Shown: positions 1-8,352 of the stretch, piece by piece | How positions within the stretch are numbered: the first letter of the stretch is position 1 | Layout: each line of letters opens with the position of its first letter | NCBI GenBank assembly: GCA_002388905.1 | Contig: DGNJ01000082.1 | Location: 19,826-34,487, forward strand | Direction of reading: 5' to 3' | Source: Cellvibrionales bacterium UBA4495 | Lineage (GTDB): Bacteria; Pseudomonadota; Gammaproteobacteria; Pseudomonadales; Porticoccaceae | Length of the DNA stretch: 14,662 nt | Made by a program: the position numbers and the translations under genes | Notes under the pieces: generated by a model | Told to the model about the DNA's origin: nothing | Seen by the model: only the letters and a program-made list of their open reading frames with translations | Databases searched by the model: none

Positions 1-855
1 CTGTTCCAGCACGTGTTCTGGTTCTTCGGGCACCCGGAGGTGTACATCATCATCCTGCCGGCGTTCGGGGTGATCTCGGCGATCATTCCCACCTTCAGCC
101 GAAAGCCCCTGTTCGGCTATTCCTCCATGGTCTATGCCACGGCGGCGATCGCCTTCCTGTCATTTATCGTCTGGGCGCACCACATGTTCACCGTGGGCAT
201 GCCACTCACCGGCGAGCTTTACTTCATGTACGCCACCATGCTCATCGCGGTGCCCACGGGGGTGAAGGTGTTCAACTGGGTAACCACCATGTTCCGGGGC
301 GCCATGTCCTTCGAGACGCCCATGCTGTTCGCGATTGCCTTCGTGATCCTGTTCACCATCGGCGGCTTCACGGGCCTGATGCTGTCCATCGCGCCGTCCG
401 ATATCCAGTACCATGATACCTACTTCGTGGTGGCCCACTTCCACTATGTGATGGTGGCGGGCGCGGTGTTCTCGGGCACGGCAGCGATCTATTACTGGCT
501 GCCCAAGTGGTGCGGCAAAATGTATGACGAGACCATGGGCAAGCTGCAGTTCTGGATTGCCTTTATCGGTTTCAACATCACCTTCTTCCCGCAGCACTTC
601 CTGGGGCTGGCGGGCATGCCCCGGCGCTACGCCGACTACGCCCTCCAGTTCTCTGACTGGAACATGGTCTCCAGTGTGGGCGCCTTTATCTACGGCGGTG
701 CCCAGGTTCTGTTGTTGTACAACGTGGTTCGGACCATTGTCGCCGGCGAGCCGGTCTCCGAACCCAAGACCTGGGAAGGGGCCGAGGGCCTGGAGTGGAC
801 GGTCGCCACGCCGGCGCCCTACCATACCTTCTCTACCCCGCCGGAAGTGAAATAA
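1..855 (+). CDS. coxA: Cytochrome c oxidase subunit I, aa3 type (3' part)
   Basis: This is the C-terminal part of the catalytic heme-copper oxidase subunit, which reduces O2 to water and pumps protons in the inner membrane. The reading frame is open from base 1, so the gene starts outside the window; by family length roughly 240-250 residues are missing. Visible active-site motifs are HPEVY at bases 31-45 (a CuB histidine and the tyrosine that is cross-linked to it), the His-His pair of WAHHMF at 178-183 (CuB ligands), and AHFHYV at 433-450, whose two histidines (436-438 and 442-444) ligate heme a3 and heme a. Several hydrophobic helices alternate with short loops. It is followed 18 bp later by ctaG and then coxC, the usual order for this operon. 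The internal GTG at 13 is not a start. Confidence 0.97.
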   Translation: MFQHVFWFFGHPEVYIIILPAFGVISAIIPTFSRKPLFGYSSMVYATAAIAFLSFIVWAHHMFTVGMPLTGELYFMYATMLIAVPTGVKVFNWVTTMFRGAMSFETPMLFAIAFVILFTIGGFTGLMLSIAPSDIQYHDTYFVVAHFHYVMVAGAVFSGTAAIYYWLPKWCGKMYDETMGKLQFWIAFIGFNITFFPQHFLGLAGMPRRYADYALQFSDWNMVSSVGAFIYGGAQVLLLYNVVRTIVAGEPVSEPKTWEGAEGLEWTVATPAPYHTFSTPPEVK

Positions 856-873
856 GGGAGAACGAGGCGAGCC

Positions 874-1425
874 ATGGCGATGACATCGACACGCAGGACG
901 CTGATCAAACTGTCGGCCGGTGCGGTCGCCATGTTCCTTTTTGCGGTATTCGTCATGCCGCCGCTTTACAACGCCTTTTGCCAGATAACGGGTATCGGTG
1001 GCAAAACCGGTGGGCCCTATGTGTCCGAAGCGGCCGGTATCGACGAGTCGAGGACGGTCAAGGTGCAGTTCGTGGCCACCAACAACGGCAAGATGCCCTG
1101 GGAGTTCGCGCCCACGGTCTACGAGGTCGAGGTACACCCCGGCGAGCCCACGCCGGTGCGGTTCCATGCCCGGAACCCGACCGATAAGGCCATGGTTGCC
1201 CAGGCGATACCCAGCGTGTCGCCGGGTAATGCGGCGCAATACTTCCACAAGACCGAGTGCTTTTGCTTCAATCGCCAGCCTCTCGGGGCCGGCGAGGACG
1301 CGAAACTGCCGCTGGTCTTTATCGTGGACCGGGACCTGCCCTCGGCGGTGAACACCATCACCCTGTCCTACACTCTTTTTGACGTCACCGAGCGCTCCCG
1401 GGATCTGGTAGCGGGACTGGATTAA
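874..1425 (+). CDS. ctaG: Cytochrome c oxidase assembly protein Cox11/CtaG
   Basis: Cox11 family protein of 183 residues, the usual length. It delivers copper to the CuB site of subunit I. One N-terminal membrane helix (about residues 12-31) anchors a periplasmic immunoglobulin-like copper domain. The copper-binding motif CFCF is at residues 129-132, and a further conserved cysteine sits at residue 36, just after the helix (NAFCQ). The ATG at 874 is preceded by GAGG at 864-867 with 6-bp spacing, which fixes the start. The gene lies 18 bp after coxA and 42 bp before coxC, so the three are almost certainly one transcript. The stretch 855-863 just before the SD matches loops of both candidate small RNAs found later in the window. 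Confidence 0.95.
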   Translation: MAMTSTRRTLIKLSAGAVAMFLFAVFVMPPLYNAFCQITGIGGKTGGPYVSEAAGIDESRTVKVQFVATNNGKMPWEFAPTVYEVEVHPGEPTPVRFHARNPTDKAMVAQAIPSVSPGNAAQYFHKTECFCFNRQPLGAGEDAKLPLVFIVDRDLPSAVNTITLSYTLFDVTERSRDLVAGLD

Positions 1426-1436
1426 TAGAAGTCGAA

Positions 1437-1450
1437 GCGCCACGGGGCGC
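1437..1450 (+). other. Small hairpin between ctaG and coxC
   Basis: GCGCC (1437-1441) pairs perfectly with GGCGC (1446-1450) across a four-base loop. No T tract follows, so it is not a terminator. It lies 12 bp after the ctaG stop and 17 bp before coxC. It could stabilise or mark a processing point in the oxidase mRNA, but five base pairs in GC-rich DNA may be chance. Confidence 0.3.
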
Positions 1451-1467
1451 AACAGCGGAGAAAAACG

Positions 1468-2346
1468 ATGGCAACTGAAAGCAATTACTATGTACCCGAG
1501 CAGAGCAAATTGCCGATACTGATGGCTCTGGGGCTGGGCCTGGCGGCCTGGGGTGCCGGCACATGGGTCCAGGGCGGCTCGGCCATGGTCTTCCTGGCCG
1601 GCGCCCTGGTACTGGCCTTTGTGTTCTACACCTGGTTCAGCACGGTCGTCCGGGAGAACATGGCCGGCCTCAACAGTGAACAGCTCAAGCGTTCCTATGT
1701 CTGGGGCATGAGCTGGTTCATCTTCTCCGAAGTGATGTTCTTCGCCGTCTTTTTCGGGGCCCTGTTATATGTCCGTATGCTGGTGCTGCCCTGGCTGTCC
1801 GAGGGCGAAACCGGCAAGCTGCTGTGGGATGGGTTTGAGGCCTCATGGCCCCTGTACGACACCCCGGCCGAAGCCGTCGGCGGCGCCGGTGCCACGGTGA
1901 GGGGGCCCGAGGAGACCATCAGTCCCTGGCACCTGCCCCTGATCAACACCATTATCCTGCTGACGTCCAGTGTTACCGTTCACTTCGCCCACACGGCGCT
2001 GAAAAAGGAAAACCGCAAGAACTTCAACCTCTGGCTGGCGATCACCGTCATTCTGGGCTGCGTGTTCTTGTTCTTCCAGGTCGAGGAATATTACGAGGCA
2101 TACACCGAACTGGGCCTGACCCTGAACTCGGGTATCTACGGCACCACCTTCTTCATGCTGACCGGTTTCCACGGCGCCCACGTGACCCTGGGTACCTTTA
2201 TGCTGTTCGTGCAACTGGTGCGGGGCCTGAAGGGGCACTTCAGCCATGATGACTGTTTCGGCTTCGAAGCTTCGTCCTGGTACTGGCACTTTGTCGACGT
2301 GGTCTGGGTCGGCCTCTTTATCTTCGTCTACGTGCTGGGTTCCTGA
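1468..2346 (+). CDS. coxC: Cytochrome c oxidase subunit III
   Basis: Subunit III of the aa3 oxidase, 292 residues, an integral membrane protein with about seven helices that binds subunit I and stabilises turnover. Recognisable family features are RRENMAG-like chemistry after helix 2 (VVRENMAGLNSEQLKRS), the helix MSWFIFSEVMFFAVFFGAL, the FLFFQVEEYYEAY segment with its conserved glutamates, and GFHGAHVTLGT with the conserved histidines near the end. A hydrophilic insertion (about residues 110-150) between helices 3 and 4 separates the N-terminal from the C-terminal helices, as I recall for proteobacterial CoxC proteins. The ATG at 1468 follows GGAG at about 1456-1459. It is the last + gene of the structural oxidase operon, and a possible terminator follows at 2377. 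Confidence 0.96.
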   Translation: MATESNYYVPEQSKLPILMALGLGLAAWGAGTWVQGGSAMVFLAGALVLAFVFYTWFSTVVRENMAGLNSEQLKRSYVWGMSWFIFSEVMFFAVFFGALLYVRMLVLPWLSEGETGKLLWDGFEASWPLYDTPAEAVGGAGATVRGPEETISPWHLPLINTIILLTSSVTVHFAHTALKKENRKNFNLWLAITVILGCVFLFFQVEEYYEAYTELGLTLNSGIYGTTFFMLTGFHGAHVTLGTFMLFVQLVRGLKGHFSHDDCFGFEASSWYWHFVDVVWVGLFIFVYVLGS

Positions 2347-2376
2347 GGCCTCGCGCCGGCAAAGCCATCTTCCACA

Positions 2377-2406
2377 GGGGCCAGGGTTATGCCTGGCCTC
2401 TTGTCA
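2377..2406 (+). terminator. Possible terminator after coxC
   Basis: GGCCAGG (2379-2385) pairs with CCTGGCC (2392-2398) across a six-base loop, and the pairing can extend by two or three weaker pairs. The following TCTTGTC is only a partial T tract. It lies 33 bp after the coxC stop and just inside the 3' flank of the convergent DUF2909 gene, a sensible place to end the oxidase transcript. Confidence 0.45.
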
Positions 2407-2664
2407 TTCAGCCTTCTCGGGATTGTCCTCGACATTGGCCCGATGAAGCGCCCGGTCCCAGGGCGCCGTACTGTGTAACTTGCCGCTGACGAAACCGTAG
2501 GTGATGGTGCCCACCAGCAGTGCAGCCAGGGTGACGCGGATACCCAGTGCATACAGGGTACGCCGCCTGGGATTGCCCACATCCTTCATCAGGAAATACA
2601 GGCCGCTGCTGAGGCTGGCGACAACGGCGAGAAAGAGTACGACAATGATGATTTTCAATAGCAT
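2404..2664 (-). CDS. DUF2909 twin-transmembrane protein
   Basis: Small membrane protein of 86 residues with two helices, about residues 3-26 and 40-61, joined by a basic loop (KDVGNPRRRT) and followed by a polar C-terminal tail. This is the DUF2909 pattern, a family found beside SURF1 in cox loci of gammaproteobacteria. Its function is not known to me; the location suggests a role in oxidase assembly or stability. It runs against the direction of coxC and away from SURF1. The start at 2664 is preceded on the minus strand by AAAAGG about 7 bases upstream, which comes from the proximal copy of a 15-bp tandem duplication. Confidence 0.85.
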   Translation of the reverse strand: MLLKIIIVVLFLAVVASLSSGLYFLMKDVGNPRRRTLYALGIRVTLAALLVGTITYGFVSGKLHSTAPWDRALHRANVEDNPEKAE

Positions 2665-2667
2665 GGC

Positions 2668-2697
2668 GAAGCCTTTTATAGAGAAGCCTTTTATAGA
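2668..2697. repeat. Perfect 15-bp tandem duplication
   Basis: The unit GAAGCCTTTTATAGA occurs twice in direct succession (2668-2682 and 2683-2697), followed by GAA, which begins a third partial copy. On the minus strand each copy reads TCTATAAAAGGCTTC. The proximal copy supplies the AAAAGG ribosome binding site of the DUF2909 gene, and the distal copy offers a TATAAA that could act as its -10. It sits between the divergent DUF2909 and SURF1 starts. Confidence 0.9.
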
Positions 2698-2719
2698 GAA
2701 ACAAGGGATTTAAGCACAG

Positions 2720-3478
2720 ATGGCCGCCGATCCCCACCACCGCGAGCCCGAGTCCTTTCAATGGCAGCCCAACTGGAAGTCGCTGGCGTTCGTGGCGGTA
2801 TTCCTGCCCCTGACCATTGCCCTGGGGCTCTGGCAGCTGGACCGGGCGGACCAGAAGCGCGAGCTGCAGTCGTCATTTCGCGCCCGCCAGGCCGCACCAC
2901 CGGCACCGCTCTCCGAATTGCCCGGCGCGGAACGGGATACCTATACCCGGGTTAGTGCCCGCGGACAGTACGACAACGACCACAATATCCTCCTCGATAA
3001 CCGGATACGGCGGGGCCGTCCCGGTTACGAGGTGGTGACGCCCTTGCGGATGGTCACCGGCGAATGGGTTCTGGTCAACCGGGGCTGGATCGCCGGCGGA
3101 CTCGACCGTGGCACGCTGCCCGATATACCCCGAATCCCCGGCACGGTAACAGTGACCGGCTTGCTTTACCGGAGTCCCGGCGAGCCCTTCTCCCTGGGCG
3201 AGGAACATTGGCGGGAGCGATGGCCGCAGGTGATCCAGAACCTGGAATTCGGCACTATTGCCGAAAAACTGGGCAGGGACCTGCCCGGATTTACCGTGCG
3301 CCTGGCCCCCCGGGCACCGGGCGCACTGGAAACCGGCTGGCCCACCATCAACGTGCAACCCGAAAAGCATACCGCCTACGCGGTGCAGTGGTTCGCCCTG
3401 GCTTTGGCCCTTCTGGTACTGGGGATTTTTGCCAACTCGAATCTGGGCAGATGGCTGCGCAGATCCGCCGTGGAGTGA
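2720..3478 (+). CDS. SURF1 family cytochrome oxidase assembly protein
   Basis: SURF1 (Shy1) family, 252 residues. It helps insert or hold heme a during biogenesis of oxidase subunit I in the inner membrane. The fold is typical: a first helix at about residues 21-40 ending in the family signature LGLWQLDRADQKR (35-47), a large periplasmic domain, and a second helix at about 222-240 that begins with the conserved YAVQWF. Within the domain, VLVNRGWI is another family segment. The ATG at 2720 is the first in frame after the duplicated leader; AAGGGA lies 11 bases upstream, a rather long spacing. The next gene starts 4 bp after the stop, so SURF1 heads the assembly operon. Confidence 0.93.
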   Translation: MAADPHHREPESFQWQPNWKSLAFVAVFLPLTIALGLWQLDRADQKRELQSSFRARQAAPPAPLSELPGAERDTYTRVSARGQYDNDHNILLDNRIRRGRPGYEVVTPLRMVTGEWVLVNRGWIAGGLDRGTLPDIPRIPGTVTVTGLLYRSPGEPFSLGEEHWRERWPQVIQNLEFGTIAEKLGRDLPGFTVRLAPRAPGALETGWPTINVQPEKHTAYAVQWFALALALLVLGIFANSNLGRWLRRSAVE

Positions 3479-3482
3479 CCTT

Positions 3483-4106
3483 ATGAACGACAAACCGACG
3501 AAGAATACGGCGCCGCTGCAATTATTGCTGATGGTGGCGATTGTACTGGGTACCATTGTCGCCGGCTTCCTGCTGTTTCCCGACACCCAGCAGGAACGGG
3601 ACGAATTGCTGTCCGAACTGGGCACCACCAACCAGGGGACGTTTCTGATACCCCCCCGGCCGCTGGACGGACTTGGGCCCGAATCGGCCGATGGCGAGCC
3701 GTGGCGGGTCGCGGAGCATGAGCGCAAATGGCGGCTGGTAATTCCGGGCGGCGCCAGTTGCCGGGAACAGTGCCGGGAGATGGTCTACCGGACCCGTCAG
3801 GTACACAAGCTGCTCGGTCGCGACACCGGCCGGCTGGAGCGGCTCTACCTGTCTCTGGACGGCACCCTGGAGGATGAGACGTCCGCCTACTTCGAGAAGG
3901 AGCACCCCTATCTGGACGTGGTCTACGCAGACCGGTCGGCCTTCGCCACCTGGGCTGAAAATACCAATCTGGGCTGGCAAGCGGGTACAATACCCGCGCT
4001 GCTCGTGGACCCCCGGGGCGACGCCATGATGTTCTATACCCCAGAACACGAGGGCAACCAGATCCTCGAGGACCTGAAACACCTGCTCAAGTATTCACCC
4101 GATTGA
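3483..4106 (+). CDS. Membrane-anchored thioredoxin-like CxxxC protein of the cox cluster
   Basis: Uncharacterised protein of 207 residues. One N-terminal helix (about residues 11-32) would anchor a periplasmic domain. That domain contains SCREQC, a CxxxC pair at Cys93 and Cys97, after a beta-strand-like WRLVIP segment and before RLYLSLDG. The spacing matches the copper-binding CxxxC of SCO proteins, but no proline follows and I see no clear SCO-type distal histidine. The end (IPALLVDPRGDAMMFY followed by ILEDLKHLLKYS) also fits a thioredoxin-like fold. The ATG at 3483 has GGAG (3472-3475) at good spacing; the frame is open further upstream only as overlap with SURF1. It sits between SURF1 and ctaA, as the unnamed gene does in Pseudomonas. 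A redox or copper role in oxidase assembly is inferred, not shown. Confidence 0.82.
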   Translation: MNDKPTKNTAPLQLLLMVAIVLGTIVAGFLLFPDTQQERDELLSELGTTNQGTFLIPPRPLDGLGPESADGEPWRVAEHERKWRLVIPGGASCREQCREMVYRTRQVHKLLGRDTGRLERLYLSLDGTLEDETSAYFEKEHPYLDVVYADRSAFATWAENTNLGWQAGTIPALLVDPRGDAMMFYTPEHEGNQILEDLKHLLKYSPD

Positions 4107-4132
4107 CCCGGAACCCACAGAGATTTCGAGCG

Positions 4133-5179
4133 ATGGCACTGTTTAACGACTCCGCTACCCGGAAAGCCGGCTTCGCGCTGGCGCTGGCGGCCTTTTTCCT
4201 GGCGTTTATCGTAGTCGGCCTGGGCGCCTTTACCCGCCTGGTCGACGCCGGCCTCGGTTGCCCCGACTGGCCCGGCTGTTACGGACACCTCACCTGGCCC
4301 GACGAGCATCACGAGATTCTCCGGGCCGAAGAGCTATTCCCCCATGCGCCCGTGGAGGCGGACAAGACCTGGCCCGAGATGGTCCACCGCTATTTTGCCG
4401 GTACTCTGGGAATACTGATTGCGGTGATTGCCGTGCTCAGCTGGAAACGGCGCGAGGATGCCGACTATCCGTTCCGCCTGCCTTTGCTGTTGTTGTTTCT
4501 GGTGATCTGGCAGGCGCTTTTCGGCATGTGGACAGTGACCCTGAAGTTGTGGCCGCAGATCGTCGCCCTGCACCTTCTGGGGGGCTTCGCCACCCTGTCG
4601 CTACTCTGGGTGCTGGTGCTGCGGCTGGGCGACATCCGCTGGCAGGTAACGCCGGGCACCATGGCGCGCCTGCGGCGGCTCAAGCCCTGGGTGATCACCG
4701 GCATTGTCCTGGTGGTGGCGCAGGTCCTGCTGGGCGGCTGGACCACCGCCAACTATGCCGCCTTCGGTTGTCCCGATTTCCCCACCTGCCAGGGCAAATG
4801 GGTACCGGAGATGAACATGGCCCGGGGCTTCGATGTCTTCCAGACCATCGGGCCCAACTACCTGGGCGGCCAGCTCGAAAGCGACGCCCGGGTGGCGATC
4901 CATTTCATGCACCGGGTAGGCGCCCTGGTGGTGACTGTCTTTGCCCTGCTCCTGGCCGGCCGCATGCTGGTGATGCCCGACCACCGGGTACGCCGCATGG
5001 GGATGATCGTTCTCGGGATCCTGGCCCTGCAACTGGCCCTGGGGATCACCAACGTGTTGATGAATATTCCCCTTGCCATCGCGGTGGCCCACAACCTGGG
5101 CGGGGCCCTGCTCTTGTTGACCCTGATTACCCTCGCTTGTAGGGTCTGGATGGCGCACGCGGTGGAGAGGCAGAAATGA
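4133..5179 (+). CDS. ctaA: Heme A synthase (COX15/CtaA)
   Basis: COX15/CtaA family, 348 residues, eight predicted membrane helices. It oxidises the C8 methyl of heme O to give heme A for the aa3 oxidase. Two related halves are visible. The first has [10 protein letters not shown] (Cys43, Cys49) and the EMVHR motif (82-86), an instance of the family EXXHR with a heme-ligand histidine. The second has the matching GCPDFPTC (Cys213, Cys219) and later FMHRVG and VAHNLGG, which carry histidines of the second heme site. I chose ATG 4133, whose product starts just before the first helix. A TTG at 4103 in the same frame would overlap the previous gene by 4 bp and add ten residues; it cannot be excluded. 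The stop overlaps the ctaB start. Confidence 0.94.
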   Translation: MALFNDSATRKAGFALALAAFFLAFIVVGLGAFTRLVDAGLGCPDWPGCYGHLTWPDEHHEILRAEELFPHAPVEADKTWPEMVHRYFAGTLGILIAVIAVLSWKRREDADYPFRLPLLLLFLVIWQALFGMWTVTLKLWPQIVALHLLGGFATLSLLWVLVLRLGDIRWQVTPGTMARLRRLKPWVITGIVLVVAQVLLGGWTTANYAAFGCPDFPTCQGKWVPEMNMARGFDVFQTIGPNYLGGQLESDARVAIHFMHRVGALVVTVFALLLAGRMLVMPDHRVRRMGMIVLGILALQLALGITNVLMNIPLAIAVAHNLGGALLLLTLITLACRVWMAHAVERQK

Positions 5180-6081
5180 CGACACTCAGCGATACCAAGA
5201 CCAGCATGCGGGATTATTGGGAATTGACCAAGCCCAATGTGGTGGCCCTGATGATCCTTACGGCCATGATCGGCATGTTCCTGGCCGTGCCCGGCATGGT
5301 GCCGCTGGACGTGCTCGTCCTGGGCAACCTGGGCATCGCCCTGTGCGCGGGCTCCGCCGCCACCATCAATCATCTGGTGGACCGGCACGTGGACATGAAG
5401 ATGGCCCGGACCTTCAATCGGCCCGTGGCCACCGGCCGGATCGAACCGGCCAGGGCCCTGGCATTCGCCGCGGTGCTGGGGCTCGCCGGCATGGCTATCC
5501 TGGTGGTTTATATCAACCCGCTCACCGCCTGGCTGACCCTGGCGTCGCTGGTGGGTTACGCGGTCATCTACACCCTCTTCCTTAAACGGGCCACGCCCCA
5601 GAATATCGTTATCGGCGGCCTCGCGGGCGCCGCGCCGCCGCTGCTGGGCTGGGCGGCGGTAACCGGCGAAATCCAGGGCCATGCCCTGCTCCTGGTGCTC
5701 ATCATCTTTGCCTGGACGCCGCCGCACTTCTGGGCTTTGGCGGTGCACCGCAAGGACGAATACGCCAAGGCCAAAGTGCCCATGCTGCCGGTTACCCACG
5801 GCGAGCGTTACACCAAACTGCACATCCTCCTGTATACCATCATCCTGGTGGTTGTCAGCCTGCTTCCCTTTGTGACCCGGATGAGCGGCTGGCTGTACTT
5901 CCTGGGGGCGCTGGTGTTGGGGGCGGTCTTCCTGTACTGGGCCGTGGTGATGCTTATTGGCAAAAAGCCCGATGCCGGCATGTCCACTTTCAAGTATTCC
6001 ATCTTTTACTTGATGGCCCTGTTCGTGATCATGCTCCTGGATCATTACCTGGTGTCGGTACCCGCCCTGCCCGCGCACTGA
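5176..6081 (+). CDS. ctaB: Heme O synthase / protoheme IX farnesyltransferase
   Basis: UbiA-superfamily prenyltransferase, 301 residues, with about nine membrane helices. It adds a farnesyl group to heme B to make heme O, the substrate of the CtaA enzyme encoded just upstream. The protein begins with the usual WELTKPNV. The Asp-rich active-site motif is at Asn65, Asp69 and Asp73 (NHLVDRHVD), followed by [12 protein letters not shown]. The second conserved block is [10 protein letters not shown] with [10 protein letters not shown]. The start codon ATGA overlaps the ctaA stop by 4 bp, which implies translational coupling and one heme a operon. The symbol cyoE is used for the same family in bo3 operons; ctaB suits this aa3 context. 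Confidence 0.96.
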   Translation: MTTLSDTKTSMRDYWELTKPNVVALMILTAMIGMFLAVPGMVPLDVLVLGNLGIALCAGSAATINHLVDRHVDMKMARTFNRPVATGRIEPARALAFAAVLGLAGMAILVVYINPLTAWLTLASLVGYAVIYTLFLKRATPQNIVIGGLAGAAPPLLGWAAVTGEIQGHALLLVLIIFAWTPPHFWALAVHRKDEYAKAKVPMLPVTHGERYTKLHILLYTIILVVVSLLPFVTRMSGWLYFLGALVLGAVFLYWAVVMLIGKKPDAGMSTFKYSIFYLMALFVIMLLDHYLVSVPALPAH

Positions 6082-6151
6082 ACCCGGGCCAGACAGATTC
6101 CTGCTGACCCCGGCTGGAGGCTGTCCGGCCTGTAACGAGGACGTTGTACCC

Positions 6152-6799
6152 GTGAACAAAACCCGGAAAAACATTTACCTGACCGTGGGCGTCTGCCTCG
6201 CTTTCGCCGTCGTGCTGTTGCTTGGCTTTATCTACAAGCTGAGCCAGCCCCGTATCCTGAGCGACCACGAAATGCGCGAGTACGGTGCCATGGTTCTACC
6301 CACGCCCCGGCACTTCAGCGAATTCCGGCTGGTGGACCACCGGGGCGAGCCTTTCACGCCCGAAGACCTCAAGGGCAAGTGGACGCTCATCTTTTTCGGC
6401 TTCAGCCATTGCCCGGATGTCTGCCCCACCACAATGGGAACCCTGGCCCGCGTCTACCGGGAACTGGACCCCGGGGAACAGCAGGACCTGCAGGTGCTTA
6501 TGGTGACCGTGGACCCGGAACGGGATACCCCGGAAAAGCTGGCTCAGTACGTGCCCTACTTCCACCCGGATTTTATCGGTGTCACTGGCGACCGCTATGA
6601 ACTGCTCAACCTGGCCACCCAGTTGAGCGTCGTCTACAACAAGGTGCCGCTGGAGGGCGATGATTACACCATGGATCACAGCGGCAATATTGTCATCATC
6701 AACCCCAAAGGCGATTATCACGGTTTCTTCCGCCCCCCCTTCGAGGAAGGCAGCCTTAGGGTGGCCTGGCGCTCCATGCGCGAAAAGTTCGACCACTGA
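6152..6799 (+). CDS. SCO1/SenC copper chaperone
   Basis: SCO1/SenC/PrrC family, 215 residues. It supplies copper to, or reduces, the CuA site of oxidase subunit II. An N-terminal helix (about residues 9-29) anchors a periplasmic thioredoxin-like domain. The copper ligands are present: CPDVCP with Cys87 and Cys91, and His177 in YTMDHSG. VTVDPERDTPE is the usual strand and aspartate segment. The only suitable start is GTG 6152, with GAGG 11 bases upstream, a weak initiation signal. It follows ctaB by 70 bp with no clear terminator between them, so it is probably the last gene of the assembly operon. It converges on znuB with only 3 bp between the stop codons. Confidence 0.94.
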   Translation: MNKTRKNIYLTVGVCLAFAVVLLLGFIYKLSQPRILSDHEMREYGAMVLPTPRHFSEFRLVDHRGEPFTPEDLKGKWTLIFFGFSHCPDVCPTTMGTLARVYRELDPGEQQDLQVLMVTVDPERDTPEKLAQYVPYFHPDFIGVTGDRYELLNLATQLSVVYNKVPLEGDDYTMDHSGNIVIINPKGDYHGFFRPPFEEGSLRVAWRSMREKFDH

Positions 6800-6802
6800 C
6801 AG

Positions 6803-7594
6803 TTAACGGCCGGCGCTCCGCCTTAGCAGGGACACCAAAAACAACAGACCGGCGCTGAGCACGATCGATGGTCCCACCGGGGTGTCCCACTGCCAGGACG
6901 CTGCCAGGCCCAGTATTACCGCCAGTCCGCCGGCGATGCTGGCGAGCACCGCCATGGCCTCGGGGCCGCGGGCGAAACGCCGGGATGTGGCCGCGGGAAT
7001 CACCAGCAGCGCCGTTATCAGCAACACTCCCACCACTTTCATGGCGATGGCGATCACCAGCGCCAGGGAAAACATCAGCGCGCCGTTGACTGCCGTCGCA
7101 TTGACGCCCTCCACCCGGGCCAGATCCGGGTGGACGGTAACCGATAGCAGCGGTCGCCACAGCCGCGCCATCAGCAGGAGCACCAACGCCGCCGTCGCCC
7201 AGATGGTGGCCGTGTCTGCCGCCGTGACCGTGAGCAGATCCCCGAACAGCAAGCCTTCCAGGTCCATCCGCGCACCCGGAATCAGGTAAAGGGCCACCAG
7301 GCCCAGGGCAAGGGATGTGTGAGAGAGGATGCCCAGCAGCGTATCCGTCGCCAGGGCATGCTGGTGCTGGAGGGCCAGCAAGGCCAGCGCCAGGGTCAGG
7401 CATACCAGGGTCACCGCAAAACCCGGGGCAATGGCACTCCACAAGGCCACGGCAATGCCCAGCAGTGCCGAGTGGGCCAGGGTATCGCCAAAATAAGCCA
7501 TACGCCGCCAGACCACGAAGGCGCCCAGGGGCCCGGTTACCAGTGCCACGCCCAGACCGGCCAGCAGGGCGAGCAGCATAAACTCCGGCATCAT
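6803..7594 (-). CDS. znuB: Zinc ABC transporter permease ZnuB
   Basis: ABC-3 family permease of 263 residues with about seven or eight membrane helices. It forms the channel for high-affinity Zn2+ uptake across the inner membrane. The N terminus ([28 protein letters not shown]) and the coupling segment GVNATAVNG are typical of the family. Its ATG overlaps the stop of znuC (ATGA, 7591-7594), so the two are translationally coupled. A second ATG follows directly and could serve instead. The gene ends 3 bp from the convergent SCO gene; I see no terminator between them, so antisense read-through is likely in both directions. The permease family alone could be zinc or manganese; the adjacent zur gene favours zinc. 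Confidence 0.94.
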   Translation of the reverse strand: MMPEFMLLALLAGLGVALVTGPLGAFVVWRRMAYFGDTLAHSALLGIAVALWSAIAPGFAVTLVCLTLALALLALQHQHALATDTLLGILSHTSLALGLVALYLIPGARMDLEGLLFGDLLTVTAADTATIWATAALVLLLMARLWRPLLSVTVHPDLARVEGVNATAVNGALMFSLALVIAIAMKVVGVLLITALLVIPAATSRRFARGPEAMAVLASIAGGLAVILGLAASWQWDTPVGPSIVLSAGLLFLVSLLRRSAGR

Positions 7595-8352
7595 GGCGTG
7601 TCCTCCCGGGTATCACCCTGGTCGTGAGACACCGGCAACACCCTGTCGCCGTGCAGGTCGTGGCGGTGATCGTGGTGGTGCGTGTAGAGGGCTGTCCGGC
7701 GCCCGAATAATTCTTCGTAGGCGGGCTCGGTGGAGACAAACTCCGGCGACCCGTAACAGCAGACATGGTGGTTCAGGCAGATGACCTCGTCGGTTGCCGC
7801 CATGACCATGTGCAGGTCGTGGGAGACCATGAGAATGCCGCAGCCGGTCTCGTCGCGAATCCGGGCGATCAACTGGTACAGGGCCTCCTGGCCGTTGACG
7901 TCCACGCCCTGCACCGGTTCGTCCAGGACCAGCAGATTGGGCCGGCGCAACAGTGCCCGGGCCAGGAGCACCCTCTGGGTCTCGCCGCCGGAGAGCCCGT
8001 AAACCGGCTTTTCATACAGGTGGGCCACACCGGTTCGCTCCAGCACCTGCCGGTGGTTGCGCTTATCGGAATCCGCCAGCTTCAGGAAGGCGCCCACGCT
8101 CAGCGGCAGCGTGGGATCGATACTGAGCTTCTGGGGCATATAGCCGATACGCAGGCCCGCGGCGCGCCTCACTTCGCCCCGGCCGGGCCTGAGCAAACCC
8201 AGCATGATGCGCACCAGGGTGGTCTTGCCGCCGCCGTTGGGTCCGATCAGGGTGGTGATCCGACCCGCGTCGAGGGTGAAACTGACGTTGTCCAGGATGG
8301 CCTGCCCGCTGAGGTCCAGGCCCACTCCCCGGGCTTCCATGAGGGCGTTCAC
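7591..8352 (-). CDS. znuC: Zinc ABC transporter ATP-binding protein ZnuC
   Basis: ATPase subunit of the zinc importer, 253 residues. Walker [10 protein letters not shown] is at 37-45, the Q-loop glutamine at 74 (YMPQ), the ABC signature LSGGE at 120-124, Walker B LLVLDEP at 140-146 and the H-loop His178 (VSHD). The C-terminal tail is histidine-rich ([13 protein letters not shown], six histidines in residues 225-234). Such a tail could bind zinc and sense or buffer the transported metal. The start overlaps the zur stop by 4 bp and the stop overlaps the znuB start by 4 bp, so zur-znuC-znuB form one tightly coupled operon. Confidence 0.95.
   Translation of the reverse strand: MNALMEARGVGLDLSGQAILDNVSFTLDAGRITTLIGPNGGGKTTLVRIMLGLLRPGRGEVRRAAGLRIGYMPQKLSIDPTLPLSVGAFLKLADSDKRNHRQVLERTGVAHLYEKPVYGLSGGETQRVLLARALLRRPNLLVLDEPVQGVDVNGQEALYQLIARIRDETGCGILMVSHDLHMVMAATDEVICLNHHVCCYGSPEFVSTEPAYEELFGRRTALYTHHHDHRHDLHGDRVLPVSHDQGDTREDTP

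Noticed and set aside
160..1452. 430-codon open frame on the minus strand across coxA and ctaG
   Set aside because: It lies antisense to two clear genes, has low-complexity Arg/Gly/His-rich composition and no recognisable domain. Long antisense frames are expected in GC-rich DNA.
6082..6151. 70-bp gap between ctaB and the SCO gene
   Set aside because: Checked for a promoter, terminator or small gene; nothing convincing beyond the weak GAGG ahead of the GTG start.
4858..6174. 438-codon minus-strand frame across ctaA, ctaB and the SCO start
   Set aside because: Shadow of ctaB and its neighbours; rich in His, Gly, Gln and Arg with no membrane or catalytic pattern.
6756..7766. 336-codon minus-strand frame overlapping znuB in another frame
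   Set aside because: znuB and znuC have full family motifs and 4-bp couplings in their own frames; this one is a shifted shadow.
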